A DNA stretch of 64,000 nt, taken from assembly GCF_007830155.1 (NCBI RefSeq), contig NZ_VLKY01000005.1, forward strand, positions 248,001 through 312,000. The letters run 5' to 3'. Below the pieces are notes generated by a model. It made no database searches. It was not told the DNA's origin and worked only from the letters and a program-made list of their open reading frames with translations. Source of the stretch: Pseudomonas duriflava (GTDB lineage: Bacteria; Pseudomonadota; Gammaproteobacteria; Pseudomonadales; Pseudomonadaceae). The position numbers were made by a program, and so were the translations under genes. Shown here piece by piece: positions 1 through 8,774 of this stretch. Position 1 is the first letter of the stretch, and each line of letters starts with the position of its first letter.

Positions 1-30
1 CAGACGCTCTCAACCTTTAGGTGACGTATC

Positions 31-702
31 ATGATCAATGGAATAGGAAGCAGTTATTCCAGCTATTACAGCAGTTCTGGCAGAAATCGGAGTACAGACA
101 GCGCTACTATTGAGGCCACCGGCAACGAAGAGAATCCGCTAAAAAAACGCCTCAAAGCGTTGGATAGCGATGGTAACGGCTCAATCAATAAAGCCGAGCT
201 AACTGCCGTAGCCACCGAGGCTGACTGCCAGGAAGAAGAAACTGCCGACACGATAGACGTGGATCAGTTGCTTGGTCTTTTAGACCAGGACAGCGATGGC
301 AGCTTGACTGAAAGCGAGCTGGTTAATGCCTTTACATTACTCTCGCCATCTTCTACCTATGCCAGTTACGACACAGCCGATGATTTGATTTTCAATCTCG
401 ATTCGGACGGCAGCGACACGCTCAGCAGCAGTGAACTCGAAGCCTTGAGCGAACTCAGCGGCACCACTCTGCTATCTGCTCTGGATAGCGATGAGATGGA
501 TCGCAGCGAACTGAGCGAGACCTTGCAAGCAGCCATGATGCCTGTCGAGCCTAAACGCCCGCCAGTCAAAGCGACGCAGCAGACGGATACCGCAAGTGCG
601 GCCTATGTACAAGTGGTACAGACTTTTCTGCGGCAGTACCAGACAGTTGCCGACTACAAACCAGAAGCCACCAAACGCTCGAAGATCAATGTATCGGTCT
701 AA
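31..702 (+). CDS. EF-hand calcium-binding protein
   Basis: A 223-residue protein with three canonical 12-residue EF-hand loops: D45-E56 (DSDGNGSINKAE), D85-E96 (DQDSDGSLTESE) and D124-E135. A fourth degenerate one starts near D152. Each has Asp at positions 1, 3 and 5 or a close variant and Glu at position 12, so Ca2+ binding is well supported. The N-terminus is rich in Ser, Tyr and Gly and has no hydrophobic signal peptide, so any export would not be by Sec. The layout resembles the EF-hand proteins of Pseudomonas and Xanthomonas annotated as XopAW-like; that link is from memory and weak. An AGGTGA sequence precedes the ATG. The role could be Ca2+ sensing or buffering and is not known. Confidence 0.8.
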   Translation: MINGIGSSYSSYYSSSGRNRSTDSATIEATGNEENPLKKRLKALDSDGNGSINKAELTAVATEADCQEEETADTIDVDQLLGLLDQDSDGSLTESELVNAFTLLSPSSTYASYDTADDLIFNLDSDGSDTLSSSELEALSELSGTTLLSALDSDEMDRSELSETLQAAMMPVEPKRPPVKATQQTDTASAAYVQVVQTFLRQYQTVADYKPEATKRSKINVSV

Positions 703-749
703 CCTTGTAACGTGAGGTGACAGCTCGCAGAAGCTTCCTCGTTCGTTGC

Positions 750-1823
750 TTAGCGTAGCGGGCTGTTGAGCAGATACTCCAACAGGGTTTGCGCGCAGGC
801 TTCCATACCGTCCTGCAGAATCACTTCATAGCCATGCGTATTCTCAGTTGGAATAGCGATACAGCCTGCTTTGGCTGACGCCCCTGAGCTTAATACCGCA
901 CTGGCATCCGAGGCGAAATCAGGCATCAAAGCCGGTTGTGGGTTGTAGCCACAACGCTGGGCAGCATGCAACAGATCATCCGCTACGGTTTTCGAGTAAT
1001 ACCCTTTTTCATCACCTGTCAGAATGATCGGGTCCGCGCTCAGGTGCGTGTCGTACTCATTGGCAATAGGCCCTACCTCTACGGCAATGCAGATCTCACC
1101 GGGGAGCGTGCGGGCTGCATACTGCGCGCCAGCGTTGGTCTCCTCTTCCTTGGTTGTAAATACAAACAATGCATCGCGCTTGAGCATAGCCTTGCGCTCG
1201 GCCGCCAGGGCTGCTGCCTTGAGTGTGGCTACAACCGGGGCGCGGTCATCCAGAAAATGCGCTGCGACACAATCATTAACCAGGAAAGGCTTGCGCCAGT
1301 GCTGACTTAAAATAACCCGAGTACCGGCTCGAATACCCAAGGTGCCAAGCTCTTCCTTAGAGCGCCGCGTCAGGATATGAACATCAGTCCATTGCACGTT
1401 GCCGCTGAGCACGTCAGCACCTTGTGGCGACTCCGACGTGGCGTGCATGGTGCCGAACGACAGAACACCCGGAAAAATGCCCTCGTCGCCCATGATATCC
1501 ACGGGGCACACGCCAAAGTTGATAGGAAACGCACCGCCCAGCGCGACCACGTTCAGGGTTCCATCCGGATTGATCCGCTTCACCACCATGGCGATCTCAT
1601 CCTGATGCGCCATGATCAACACACTGCGGGCTATGGCCTCTTCACGCGAAGCATCGCCGGCCCGGACGATACCGATGACATTATCCGCTGCATCGATCCA
1701 GACCTCATCACAGTGACGCTTGAGTTCACGCCAGCAAATGGCCCGAACCGCATCCTCCTGACCGCCCGGCCCACGTGCGAGCAATAACTCCTCCAACAGG
1801 GCCAAGTCATCAGTATTCGCCAT
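750..1823 (-). CDS. M42 family metallopeptidase (FrvX-like aminopeptidase)
   Basis: A 357-residue cytoplasmic di-metal aminopeptidase of family M42 (glutamyl aminopeptidase/endoglucanase-like), expected to trim peptides from the N-terminus. The metal and catalytic residues are readable: H73 in MAHQDE, D192/D193 in FLDDRAP, the Glu cluster E226-E228 in TKEEETNAGA, E249 in AVEVGP and H330 in NTHGYEV. The length is normal for the family and no signal peptide is present. It converges on the EF-hand gene with a short gap and appears to be monocistronic. The substrate cannot be told from the sequence. Confidence 0.88.
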   Translation of the reverse strand: MANTDDLALLEELLLARGPGGQEDAVRAICWRELKRHCDEVWIDAADNVIGIVRAGDASREEAIARSVLIMAHQDEIAMVVKRINPDGTLNVVALGGAFPINFGVCPVDIMGDEGIFPGVLSFGTMHATSESPQGADVLSGNVQWTDVHILTRRSKEELGTLGIRAGTRVILSQHWRKPFLVNDCVAAHFLDDRAPVVATLKAAALAAERKAMLKRDALFVFTTKEEETNAGAQYAARTLPGEICIAVEVGPIANEYDTHLSADPIILTGDEKGYYSKTVADDLLHAAQRCGYNPQPALMPDFASDASAVLSSGASAKAGCIAIPTENTHGYEVILQDGMEACAQTLLEYLLNSPLR

Positions 1824-1895
1824 AAGTTCTCCTCGTGGACACAGGTGCGAAAACGGAACCGGCCCTGTCGGCCAGCCGGTTCCGTTTATACAATG

Positions 1896-2075
1896 TTACT
1901 TACCGTTATTGCCGTCCTGGTTATCACTGCCGTCACTGTCAGCGCGGTCGGGCTGTAGCTGGATGGACGCCTTTTCGGAACTGGACTCGCTGGATTTATC
2001 GTCGCTTGTGTTGAAGCAGCCGCCGAGTAGCATGGCGCTCAACATGAGGCCGATCACACCTATTCTTGAAATCAT
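1896..2075 (-). CDS. small lipoprotein, 59 residues
   Basis: A very short exported lipoprotein. The N-terminus MISRIGVIGLMLSAMLLGGC is a textbook lipoprotein signal with the lipobox LGGC, the lipidated Cys being residue 20. The mature part is only about 40 residues, rich in Ser, Asp, Asn and Lys and apparently unstructured. The start at 2075 is chosen because GAGGAGGAT lies at the right distance upstream; a longer frame reaches 2111 but would bury the signal peptide. It follows the M42 peptidase start by 72 bases. Aspartate does not follow the Cys (it is CFN), so outer-membrane retention is expected. The function is unknown. Confidence 0.75.
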   Translation of the reverse strand: MISRIGVIGLMLSAMLLGGCFNTSDDKSSESSSEKASIQLQPDRADSDGSDNQDGNNGK

Positions 2076-2355
2076 TGCCTTATCCTCCTCATCCCATCGT
2101 TTGATGGGCATTGCTTACAGAGAAGTCGACTCCCGGGCGAAGACGATGGTTCGATCAAGACACGATAGAAGAAAAGAGGATGGCCAGGCATGAGCCGTGT
2201 TTTATGAACTGCAACACGCTGCCTTTATGTTTTCTTGACACTCACAGTTCACGAGTCAGTAACCTGTCGACAGGTCCCTTTTGCAAGCTGACATGAAGCC
2301 GTCTATCTGCCAATGAAAGTATCTAAGACCAATTGAACTGGATCACACGGCATAA

Positions 2356-2386
2356 GAACTGGCATATTGCCAGTTCCGTATTTTTT
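2356..2386 (+). terminator. terminator-like hairpin in the leader of the 102-residue gene
   Basis: GAACTGGCA (2356-2364), loop TAT, TGCCAGTTC (2368-2376), then CGTA and six T residues (2381-2386). This has the form of an intrinsic terminator on the + strand but lies only about 20 bases before the ATG at 2407, and no + strand gene lies upstream to end. It may be a leader attenuator. Confidence 0.6.
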
Positions 2387-2406
2387 GATGGTATGAGTAG
2401 TACATC

Positions 2407-2715
2407 ATGACCCCTATACAACTGTCCGATCAGGAACCAAAAGCTCCACGTAAGGCCCGTCGCACTAAGCACTTTGAAACTCAGTACGAGTTCCACAATC
2501 GCTTGCTCGTCCGCTGCGAAGAACGCATCGAAGAGCTGGGTATGCTCGATACGATCAGCCGCGACGAGAAAATGACTCATCTGCAAAACATCGAGTTGCT
2601 GGCCAAGACCGTACTGGCGCAGACCGAAGAAGACGATTTGATCAGCCGAGCCCAGTCAGCCCTGGCGTACAGCCAAACGCATATGGCGGAGCAGAGCTTC
2701 TCAACGTCGGAATAG
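2407..2715 (+). CDS. hypothetical protein, 102 residues
   Basis: I do not recognise this protein. It is soluble, has no signal peptide or membrane segment, and is rich in charged residues. It starts with a basic stretch (KAPRKARRTKHFETQYEF), followed by what looks like two or three amphipathic helices (RLLVRCEERIEELGML, then HLQNIELLAKTVLAQTEEDD). The composition would suit a small all-helical cytoplasmic protein. It converges on the chemoreceptor gene, with a GC-rich hairpin between the two. A terminator-like hairpin sits immediately upstream and may control its expression. No catalytic motif is visible. Confidence 0.65.
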   Translation: MTPIQLSDQEPKAPRKARRTKHFETQYEFHNRLLVRCEERIEELGMLDTISRDEKMTHLQNIELLAKTVLAQTEEDDLISRAQSALAYSQTHMAEQSFSTSE

Positions 2716-2729
2716 CAGCCAGACGACAT

Positions 2730-2753
2730 CCGGGCGCGCCAGGCGCGGCCCGG
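2730..2753. terminator. GC-rich hairpin between convergent genes
   Basis: An imperfect inverted repeat, CCGGGCGCGCC then GGCGCGGCCCGG, lies between the stop of the 102-residue gene and the stop of the chemoreceptor gene. It is plausible as a two-way terminator, although no strong T-tract follows on either strand. Confidence 0.45.
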
Positions 2754-2762
2754 ATAATGACG

Positions 2763-4394
2763 TCAAACCTTGAATTGCCCGAGTTGCTGTCCGAGTTGGT
2801 CGGCAATGCTCCGCAATTGACGGCTGGATACGTGTGTCTGCTCGGTCGAGACCAAACTGACCTGAGCCAGGTTTGCGACCTGCACTACGTTCTGGTTGAT
2901 TTCTTCGACCACGTGGGACTGCTGGAGGGTAGCGCTGGCAATCGAGGCGTTTACGGTCGACAGGTTATGTAGCGCCTGCAGAATGCGTTCCAGACTCACG
3001 TTCGCCTGCCCAGCCTGCGCTAGGGTCTGCCGGGAGACCTGCTCGCTTTCCTGGATAACGCGTACCGCCTCGCTCGAATTACCTTGCAGGCGACCGATCA
3101 TGTCCTGTATTTCCTCGGTTGAGCGTTGGGTGCGCTGCGCCAGTAGACGTACTTCATCGGCTACTACGGCAAAACCACGGCCCTGATCACCGGCCCGTGC
3201 TGCCTCGATGGCCGCATTAAGCGCCAGCAGGTTGGTCTGCTCAGCAATGGCACGAATCACTTCCAAAACCTTACCGATCTGCGTGCTTTCCTGGGCCAGC
3301 GCCTGGATAACACTGGTGGCTTGCATAATCGTGGCCGACAACGTCTCGACCTGTTTGAGGCTGGTCGTCAGGCTGGCCTGCCCCGCCAGGGCGCATCCCT
3401 CGGCGGCCTGGACTTCGGAGGAGGCCTGCCCTGCATGCTGGGCTACGTCCTGAATAGCATGGGTCACTTCGTTAATAGCCGTAGCCAGCAAGTCCGTCTG
3501 CTGTGATTGTGCGTCACCCTGGCGCTGGCCTTGCTCGGCGACGTGGTCCAGGGTAATGGAATGCTGATCAAGGCTTTTCGCTGCGTCCAAAAGCTGCCGG
3601 ATGATATGGCTCAGTTGCTCGGTAAAGCGGTTAAAATGCCGGCTCACCTCCGACAATTCGTCCTGGCCGCTCTCATCCAGCCGTCGGGTCAGATCCGCCT
3701 CGCCACTGGCGATATTGGCCATGGCACGTGCCGTCGACAGCAACGGGCGGGTAATACTGCGCTGGATCACCAGAATCAGGGCCGCCATCAGCAGAACAAT
3801 GCCCAAACCCACACCGGCGGTCTGCCAGAGTTGAGCACGGAACTCGGCTTGCAAGTCATCGATATAGACTCCCGTCCCGAGAATCCAGCCCCAAGACTCG
3901 AACGGCTTGACGTAGGAGATCTTTGGCACCGGCTCGCTGGCGCCTGGCTTAGGCCAGCGATAGGCCACCTCGCCACCACCGGTACGGGAAATCGTCACCA
4001 TGTCGTTGAACAGCGCTTTGCCGTCAGGATCTTTGAAGGTGGACAGGTCCTGTCCGATAAGCTTGGCATTCATGGGATGCATGATCATGCGCGGCTGCTG
4101 ATCGTTGATCCAGAGATAATCATTATGGCCGTAGCGCAGATCCCTGATGACAGCCAACGCTGCCTGTTGGGCCGCTTCACGCGTCAGCGTTCCCTGGCTT
4201 TCCAACTGATGAAAGTGCTGGAGCACACCAAGCGCCGTTTCGACCACGTGCTGGGTCTTTTCTGCCTTGCCTCGGTAGAGCTGATCGTAAGAGGCGGAGA
4301 GCATCAGGGCGCCGAAAACACCCAACGTCAGGGTGGCGACACCAAGTATCAGCCATAAACGGCCGCGGATCGGGTATTTGCGTAAAACATCCAT
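2763..4394 (-). CDS. methyl-accepting chemotaxis protein with a single Cache domain
   Basis: A 543-residue transmembrane chemoreceptor. An N-terminal membrane segment (about residues 13-33) is followed by a periplasmic single-Cache (sCache_2-like) sensor of about 150 residues containing [15 protein letters not shown] and [13 protein letters not shown]. Then come a second membrane segment (about 190-212), a HAMP domain and a long coiled-coil signalling domain. The hairpin tip shows the conserved [18 protein letters not shown] stretch and [12 protein letters not shown]. Such Cache receptors usually sense small organic acids or amino acids, but the ligand is not readable here. The start is directly upstream of a basic N-terminus ([12 protein letters not shown]). 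It is divergent from cheV, which makes a shared chemotaxis context likely. Confidence 0.92.
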   Translation of the reverse strand: MDVLRKYPIRGRLWLILGVATLTLGVFGALMLSASYDQLYRGKAEKTQHVVETALGVLQHFHQLESQGTLTREAAQQAALAVIRDLRYGHNDYLWINDQQPRMIMHPMNAKLIGQDLSTFKDPDGKALFNDMVTISRTGGGEVAYRWPKPGASEPVPKISYVKPFESWGWILGTGVYIDDLQAEFRAQLWQTAGVGLGIVLLMAALILVIQRSITRPLLSTARAMANIASGEADLTRRLDESGQDELSEVSRHFNRFTEQLSHIIRQLLDAAKSLDQHSITLDHVAEQGQRQGDAQSQQTDLLATAINEVTHAIQDVAQHAGQASSEVQAAEGCALAGQASLTTSLKQVETLSATIMQATSVIQALAQESTQIGKVLEVIRAIAEQTNLLALNAAIEAARAGDQGRGFAVVADEVRLLAQRTQRSTEEIQDMIGRLQGNSSEAVRVIQESEQVSRQTLAQAGQANVSLERILQALHNLSTVNASIASATLQQSHVVEEINQNVVQVANLAQVSLVSTEQTHVSSRQLRSIADQLGQQLGQFKV

Positions 4395-4658
4395 GCTAGT
4401 GGCTCCGACTTATTGTTATTGAATGCGTAAAGAAATGACGCCTGAAGTCAGCTAGGACTCAGCGGGTCATCGGCCTGATGCCTAAGGAATAAAGGCTCAA
4501 CCGATGGTCGGCCGTTGCGGGATGACGGCTGGCTGGTCAGTTCTGAATCCGCCTGGAGCAGATGACCGTACGCTTTGCTCTCAACTTTTTCCGGTTATGG
4601 CCGATAAGGCGTGGTATCCGCGAAGTCCTGCTTAGATTTCTCTTGCAACAGGTATCTC

Positions 4659-5549
4659 ATGACCAAACATGCTGTTTCCGATGACTCGCTCTCGCTGCTG
4701 TTGTTTTCCCTGCGTAGCGGAAAGCTCATGGCCATTAACCTGCTCAAGGTCAGCGAGATTATTCCCTGCCCGGCGTTGACCCGCCTGCCGGATTCACACC
4801 CTCATGTCAAAGGCATCACGACCTTGCGTGGGGCGTCCCTGTCAGTGATCGATCTTAGTCGTGCGATTGGCGAGCAACCGCTGGCTGATCCCAATGGCGG
4901 TTGTCTGATCGTGACGGAGATCAGCCGCTCCAAGCAGGCTCTTCACGTACAGAACGTAGCCAAGATCATTCATTCCCGCTCAAGCGATATTTTGCCGCCG
5001 CCCTATGGCTCGGGTACCCGTTCCTTCGTGACAGGCGTCACCCAGGTTGAAGGGCAGCTGGTTCAGGTATTGGATATCGAGAAGGTTATTCATGGCATCG
5101 CGCCGGAGCCCATACCGTGCGAACCGTCCGCTCTTAGCGATAACGAAGCCACTGCCCTGACCATGGCTCGGGTGCTCATTGTCGATGACAGCCAGGTTGC
5201 CCTCAACCAGTCGCTATTCACGCTTCAAGCCCTGAATATTCGTTGCCAGACGGCCCGCAGCGCCCAGGAAGCCATTGAAAAATTGCTGGAGTTACAAGGC
5301 TCCGACAATGAAATCAATGTAGTGGTCTCTGACATCGAAATGCCGGGTATGGATGGTTATGCCTTTACCCAAAGCCTGCGTGAGAGCCCTGATTTCAGTG
5401 GAATCTATGTGCTGCTGCACACATCCCTAGACAGCTCGATGAATAGCGAAAAGGCCAAGCGGGCCGGTGCCAACGATGTGCTAACCAAGTTCTCGCCGCC
5501 GGAGCTGACCCGTTGCGTGATCCGCGCAGCCCAGGCGGTTCAGGCCTGA
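4659..5549 (+). CDS. cheV: CheV-type chemotaxis adaptor (CheW-receiver fusion)
   Basis: A 296-residue cytoplasmic protein joining an N-terminal CheW-like coupling domain (about residues 10-160, with LLLFSLRSGKLMAINLLKVSEI and LRGASLSVIDLSRA) to a C-terminal receiver domain (from about 177, starting ARVLIVDDSQVALNQ). The phospho-acceptor is D225 in VVSDIEMPGMDGY, and the conserved Lys is K277, followed by Phe rather than the usual Pro. CheV couples receptors to CheA and may act as a phosphate sink in adaptation. The ATG at 4659 is preferred over an upstream GTG at 4611 because the earlier residues do not look like part of a CheW fold. It is divergently placed next to the chemoreceptor. Confidence 0.88.
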   Translation: MTKHAVSDDSLSLLLFSLRSGKLMAINLLKVSEIIPCPALTRLPDSHPHVKGITTLRGASLSVIDLSRAIGEQPLADPNGGCLIVTEISRSKQALHVQNVAKIIHSRSSDILPPPYGSGTRSFVTGVTQVEGQLVQVLDIEKVIHGIAPEPIPCEPSALSDNEATALTMARVLIVDDSQVALNQSLFTLQALNIRCQTARSAQEAIEKLLELQGSDNEINVVVSDIEMPGMDGYAFTQSLRESPDFSGIYVLLHTSLDSSMNSEKAKRAGANDVLTKFSPPELTRCVIRAAQAVQA

Positions 5550-5588
5550 TCTGCGGTCCTTACATAGGCCTCTGGCTTCGTTAAACTA

Positions 5589-5615
5589 CCGGGCTTATCG
5601 AGGCCATGAGCCCGG
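5589..5615. other. small inverted repeat between cheV and the DUF3820 gene
   Basis: CCGGGCT (5589-5595) and AGCCCGG (5609-5615) form a 7-base stem with a 13-base loop. It may be the end of the cheV transcript or a leader structure. There is no T-tract. Confidence 0.35.
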
Positions 5616-5633
5616 CAGTAACGAGAGGATGCA

Positions 5634-5915
5634 ATGGACCCTAAGGACCTGAAACTCCTGGTCACGCGCGAGATGCCCTACGGCAAGTACAAAGGACGCC
5701 TGATTGCCGACCTGCCCGGTCATTACCTCAACTGGTTTGCACGCGAAGGCTTTCCCAAGGGAGAGATCGGTCGGCTCATTCAATTGATGCAAGAAATCGA
5801 TCACAACGGCCTGTCCGCCCTGCTTGAACCGCTACGCCAGGCACACCCGCAGGCTTTGGCGGCGCGCTTCCCAGACAAGCCCGAACGGCCGCGCCGTTAT
5901 TCCTTCGACCCGTAA
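5634..5915 (+). CDS. DUF3820 family protein
   Basis: A 93-residue protein with the DUF3820 hallmarks: MPYGKYKGRLIADLPGHYL near the N-terminus and NWFAREGFPKGEIGRLIQLM after it. The family (Pfam QSregVF_b, a name I recall rather than checked) is a small fold found in many proteobacteria with no established activity. GAGAGGAT precedes the ATG at a good distance. The C-terminal third is Pro- and Arg-rich and probably disordered. It lies downstream of cheV on the same strand, but the 84-base gap contains a small inverted repeat, so it is probably transcribed separately. Confidence 0.8.
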   Translation: MDPKDLKLLVTREMPYGKYKGRLIADLPGHYLNWFAREGFPKGEIGRLIQLMQEIDHNGLSALLEPLRQAHPQALAARFPDKPERPRRYSFDP

Positions 5916-6027
5916 GCGGGTCCACTGCCAGGCCTCATATCTGAGGGCTATTCGGCTTACTGCTTTTATTTCACAGGTGAAAGCCACGTATCATTAGCGC
6001 TCTAGCTATTACCGAGCGCTCATTCGA

Positions 6028-7398
6028 ATGTCTTCTTTCGCAGCCCCCAACGCCGCCCTGGCCGATGGCCTGCCGACTCCGCGCCGCTACCAGGCTATCG
6101 CTGCGCTATTGGCCGCTATCAGCATGACCGTACTCGACGGCGGCATTGCCAACCTGGCGCTTCCCAGCATTGCCCAGGTACTAAACGTCGACGCTGCCGC
6201 CTCGGTGTGGATCGTGACCGCCTACCAGCTGGCGCTGGTTGCCCTCCTCTTCCCTCTTTCAGCCCTGGCCGAAAGAGTGGGGCTAAAGCGTGTCTTTATC
6301 GGCGGCGTGATGATGTTCAGCCTGGCCTCACTAGGCTGCGCCTTGGCTAGCAACCTGACCTCATTAGTCATCTCCCGAGCACTGCAAGGGGCTGGAGCAT
6401 CGGCCATCATGTGCGTCAGTGCCGGCATCGTCCGGCTGACGTATCCGAAACGCCTGCTAGGTCGTGGAATCGGCATCAATGCGCTGTGCGTAGCCTTGAA
6501 CTCAGCGCTGGCCCCTAGCCTAGGTGCGGCGATCCTAACCTATGCCAGTTGGCCCTGGCTGTTTGCCATCAACTTACCTATCAGCGTACTGGTGCTGCTG
6601 ATGTTCCGGGCGCTACCAACCAGCCCGCGTGCATCGCGGCGCCTTGATCCGCTCAGCGTCATGCTCAATATCGGGCTTTTTTGCATGGGGATAAGCGGCC
6701 TGGAGCGGCTGGCCGAACAACCTTTGTTGGGCGTTCCGCTGTTGATGGCAGCCACAGGTTGCCTAGTAGCCCTGCTACGCCATGAGCGGAGTAACCCCGC
6801 CCCCTTGCTGCCTGTCGATCTGCTCCAGTACCCACTGTTTCGGCATGCCATGTTGGCATCACTGTGCGCCTTTGCCGCGCAGATGCTGTGCTTTATTGCT
6901 TTGCCATTCTATCTCCAACACCAGCTGGGCTTTACCCCGCTGCATACCGGTGCGCTGATGATGGCCTGGCCGCTGGCAGTCGCCGTGGCAGCGCAGGTTT
7001 CTGGACGCCTGGCCGATGTCTACCCACCGCAGCGCTTGTGCGTCTTTGGTGGCCTTGGCATAGCGGCCGGGCTGGCTGGCATGGCCCTCTGGCCTATGGA
7101 TGAGCACTCGCTGCCCCTGGTCCTGTTTTTGTGCCTGAGCGGTATTGGCTTTGGCTTCTTTCAGGTGCCTAACAACCGTGTTCTGCTTACCTCTACCCCT
7201 CAGGCTCGCAGCGGTGCCACGGGCGGCATGCAGGCGGCCGCACGACAAACCGGGATGGCTCTGGGCGCTGCCCTGATCGCAGTTCTGCTTGGCCTACTGC
7301 CTGATCAGGCGCCACGGACCGGACTGGCCATCGCCGCTGTGTTAGCCATGCTGTCAGCCGCCGTCAGTGCCAAGGCGCTGCGTCATCGTACTGAATAG
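6028..7398 (+). CDS. MFS transporter, DHA2-like drug/H+ antiporter
   Basis: A 456-residue inner-membrane protein made almost entirely of hydrophobic segments, probably 14 and at least 12. After a short cytoplasmic N-terminus the first helix carries MTVLDGGIANLALPSIA, the typical helix-1 motif of EmrB/SmvA-type (DHA2) exporters, followed by SVWIVTAYQLALVALL. The loop between helices 2 and 3 holds LAERVGLKRVFIGG, the MFS motif A region. Known members export cationic biocides, dyes or antibiotics by proton antiport; the substrate here is not predictable. No adaptor (EmrA) or regulator gene lies next to it, and it stands alone on the + strand. Confidence 0.85.
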   Translation: MSSFAAPNAALADGLPTPRRYQAIAALLAAISMTVLDGGIANLALPSIAQVLNVDAAASVWIVTAYQLALVALLFPLSALAERVGLKRVFIGGVMMFSLASLGCALASNLTSLVISRALQGAGASAIMCVSAGIVRLTYPKRLLGRGIGINALCVALNSALAPSLGAAILTYASWPWLFAINLPISVLVLLMFRALPTSPRASRRLDPLSVMLNIGLFCMGISGLERLAEQPLLGVPLLMAATGCLVALLRHERSNPAPLLPVDLLQYPLFRHAMLASLCAFAAQMLCFIALPFYLQHQLGFTPLHTGALMMAWPLAVAVAAQVSGRLADVYPPQRLCVFGGLGIAAGLAGMALWPMDEHSLPLVLFLCLSGIGFGFFQVPNNRVLLTSTPQARSGATGGMQAAARQTGMALGAALIAVLLGLLPDQAPRTGLAIAAVLAMLSAAVSAKALRHRTE

Positions 7399-7588
7399 CT
7401 AAGAATCTACGATTGCTCAGTCTATTCCGACTCGCCAGCCTTCGATGACGCCAGACCTTTACGGCCCGGATACAGCCCGGTTGGATCCTTTGCTCTAGAG
7501 CACATGCTCCATGCATCAAGGTGCTGATCAATAGCCCTTGATGCCAGGCTGGCAGCGTAGCGCCAAGGGTAATGCCTGATCCGGCTCT

Positions 7589-7837
7589 TTAGTCGGTTAG
7601 CAATGCTTTGGCGTCCAAAGGCGGGTAGGCCCCTATCGCCCGAAGTTCGTTTACCGCGTCGCGGACCACCTCATACAACAGTTCACGGTTGTGTAAGAGT
7701 CGCGCACTAAAGCTGCGCTGGGTCTTGGCGGGAAGCTGTGGGTCGAACAGGGTAATAATCAACGTACCCTCCCGCTCCTCAAGGGTATGTTTAAGCGGCG
7801 GGTCTAGTTCTTCCAATTTTCGTTTGAGCGCCTGCAT
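7589..7837 (-). CDS. small DUF3509-like protein
   Basis: An 82-residue soluble protein with no signal sequence. Its order, a charged N-terminal helix, a short beta stretch (GTLIITLFD) and then an Arg-containing helix (RELLYEVVRDAVNELRAIGAY), resembles the small DUF3509 proteins common in Pseudomonas; I hold that assignment loosely. No function is established for the family. Good coding signs are the compact domain and a clean ATG. It stands alone between the MFS gene and another small gene on the same strand. Confidence 0.6.
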   Translation of the reverse strand: MQALKRKLEELDPPLKHTLEEREGTLIITLFDPQLPAKTQRSFSARLLHNRELLYEVVRDAVNELRAIGAYPPLDAKALLTD

Positions 7838-7970
7838 GGAAACGTTCTCATTTCGATGCCTTGATTATGCGACTCGCCCTACTTGTGCAATGTTCCTATC
7901 AGGAATATCTGTATGAAGTGACAAGAACCGCGCACTTGAGACCATGAAGAGAAAACAGAGGGAACAGAAC

Positions 7971-8390
7971 TCACGAATCGGAAGGTAGCTCCTTCCATGT
8001 ACCGGTGCCAAGAAACTGGGCAACCAGGGTACGCGCCAATTTCAGGCACTCATAGGCCGCTTGATCAAGGTTGTCTTGACCAGGCTGACCAGCTGCCAAG
8101 TAAGCGGAGGAGCCCATCAGTGCTATAGCCGCCTCAAATAGCCGCGCCTGATAACCAGCCTCACGGGAGCCGCTACGTACAAGAGTAGAGGCATCGTTTT
8201 CGTCCCGCTTGAACAGACAGGCGAAAGCTGCATCGTTGAGTCTATCCTCTTCGCTGACCACATAATCACCCTCACTGCCTTCCTTAAGTACGCGCTGAAT
8301 AGCTGCATACTCGTCTTGGCTCAGACGAGAAGACAGGGTATCCGCGGGTTCAGAAGAGGGATCAGCAGTGAGGGGATGAAAAGTCTTCAT
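7971..8390 (-). CDS. hypothetical protein, 139 residues
   Basis: I do not recognise this protein. It is acidic and apparently cytoplasmic. The first 40 residues are Ser/Thr/Pro-rich and likely flexible. Residues from about 75 to 130 look helical (YQARLFEAAIALMGSSAYL and QAAYECLKLARTLVAQFLG). The C-terminal pattern of two helices with small residues resembles the helical region of short Pseudomonas DUF proteins without a known role. There is no catalytic motif. Its leader is an AT-rich stretch of nearly 400 bases. Confidence 0.6.
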   Translation of the reverse strand: MKTFHPLTADPSSEPADTLSSRLSQDEYAAIQRVLKEGSEGDYVVSEEDRLNDAAFACLFKRDENDASTLVRSGSREAGYQARLFEAAIALMGSSAYLAAGQPGQDNLDQAAYECLKLARTLVAQFLGTGTWKELPSDS

Positions 8391-8583
8391 GGCTGAGGTG
8401 TAAATTAGTATCCATTGATGAGCAGTGTGAACATCTCGTGTCGCTTTTCAACACGATGAGCCATAGGCCTTTGTCTATCGAAAAACGGCGAACCAGAACG
8501 AGGGGTTGGCTAAACCACAAGGTCGCACAGGCACATTATTACTATCGGCCTCCAAAGCGCAAACTTAAGAGCCACTCATTGTC

Positions 8584-8636
8584 AAGGCCCCTAAGCTACA
8601 AAACTTATACATTCTTTACATTTCTTTAGGGGCCTA
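8584..8636. repeat. inverted repeat, copy A (AAGGCCCCTAA ... TTAGGGGCCT)
   Basis: AGGCCCCTAA (8585-8594) and TTAGGGGCCT (8626-8635) are perfect 10-base arms around 31 AT-rich bases. A related element occurs at 29735-29806, with an identical left arm AAGGCCCCTAA and a similar right arm (TTCTTTA, then GGCCTA). Confidence 0.55.
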
Positions 8637-8746
8637 CCGTATTTTGGCACGCTACCTATCGTTAGCATTTCGCGTGCCAGAGCAGGCGCCGCTTCGCTCA
8701 CAAGGTAAAGAATCTGCTTAATCAATGGGGTAGCCGCCTTAAACAG

Positions 8747-8771
8747 CAAGCCCCGTACGAAGCGGGGCTTG
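8747..8771 (-). terminator. hairpin after the glycine-zipper gene
   Basis: CAAGCCCCG (8747-8755) pairs with CGGGGCTTG (8763-8771) around a 7-base loop, beginning four bases beyond the TAA stop of the gene ending at 8775. The stem is strong but the T-tract on the minus strand is weak. Confidence 0.65.
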
Positions 8772-8774
8772 GTT

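Larger units (their letters stand above)
8391..8774. other. gene-free stretch with a long-range inverted repeat
   Basis: Apart from the promoter side of the 139-residue gene and the terminator of the glycine-zipper gene, this stretch holds only an inverted repeat (8584-8636). A 63-codon open frame at 8438-8629 has no ribosome-binding site and an implausible basic composition, and is not accepted as a gene. Confidence 0.5.

Noticed and set aside
3507..4358. 283-codon open frame antisense to the chemoreceptor
   Set aside because: Shadow frame without domain or ribosome-binding site.
8438..8629. 63-codon open frame
   Set aside because: No ribosome-binding site, highly basic random-looking composition, and it overlaps the inverted repeat.
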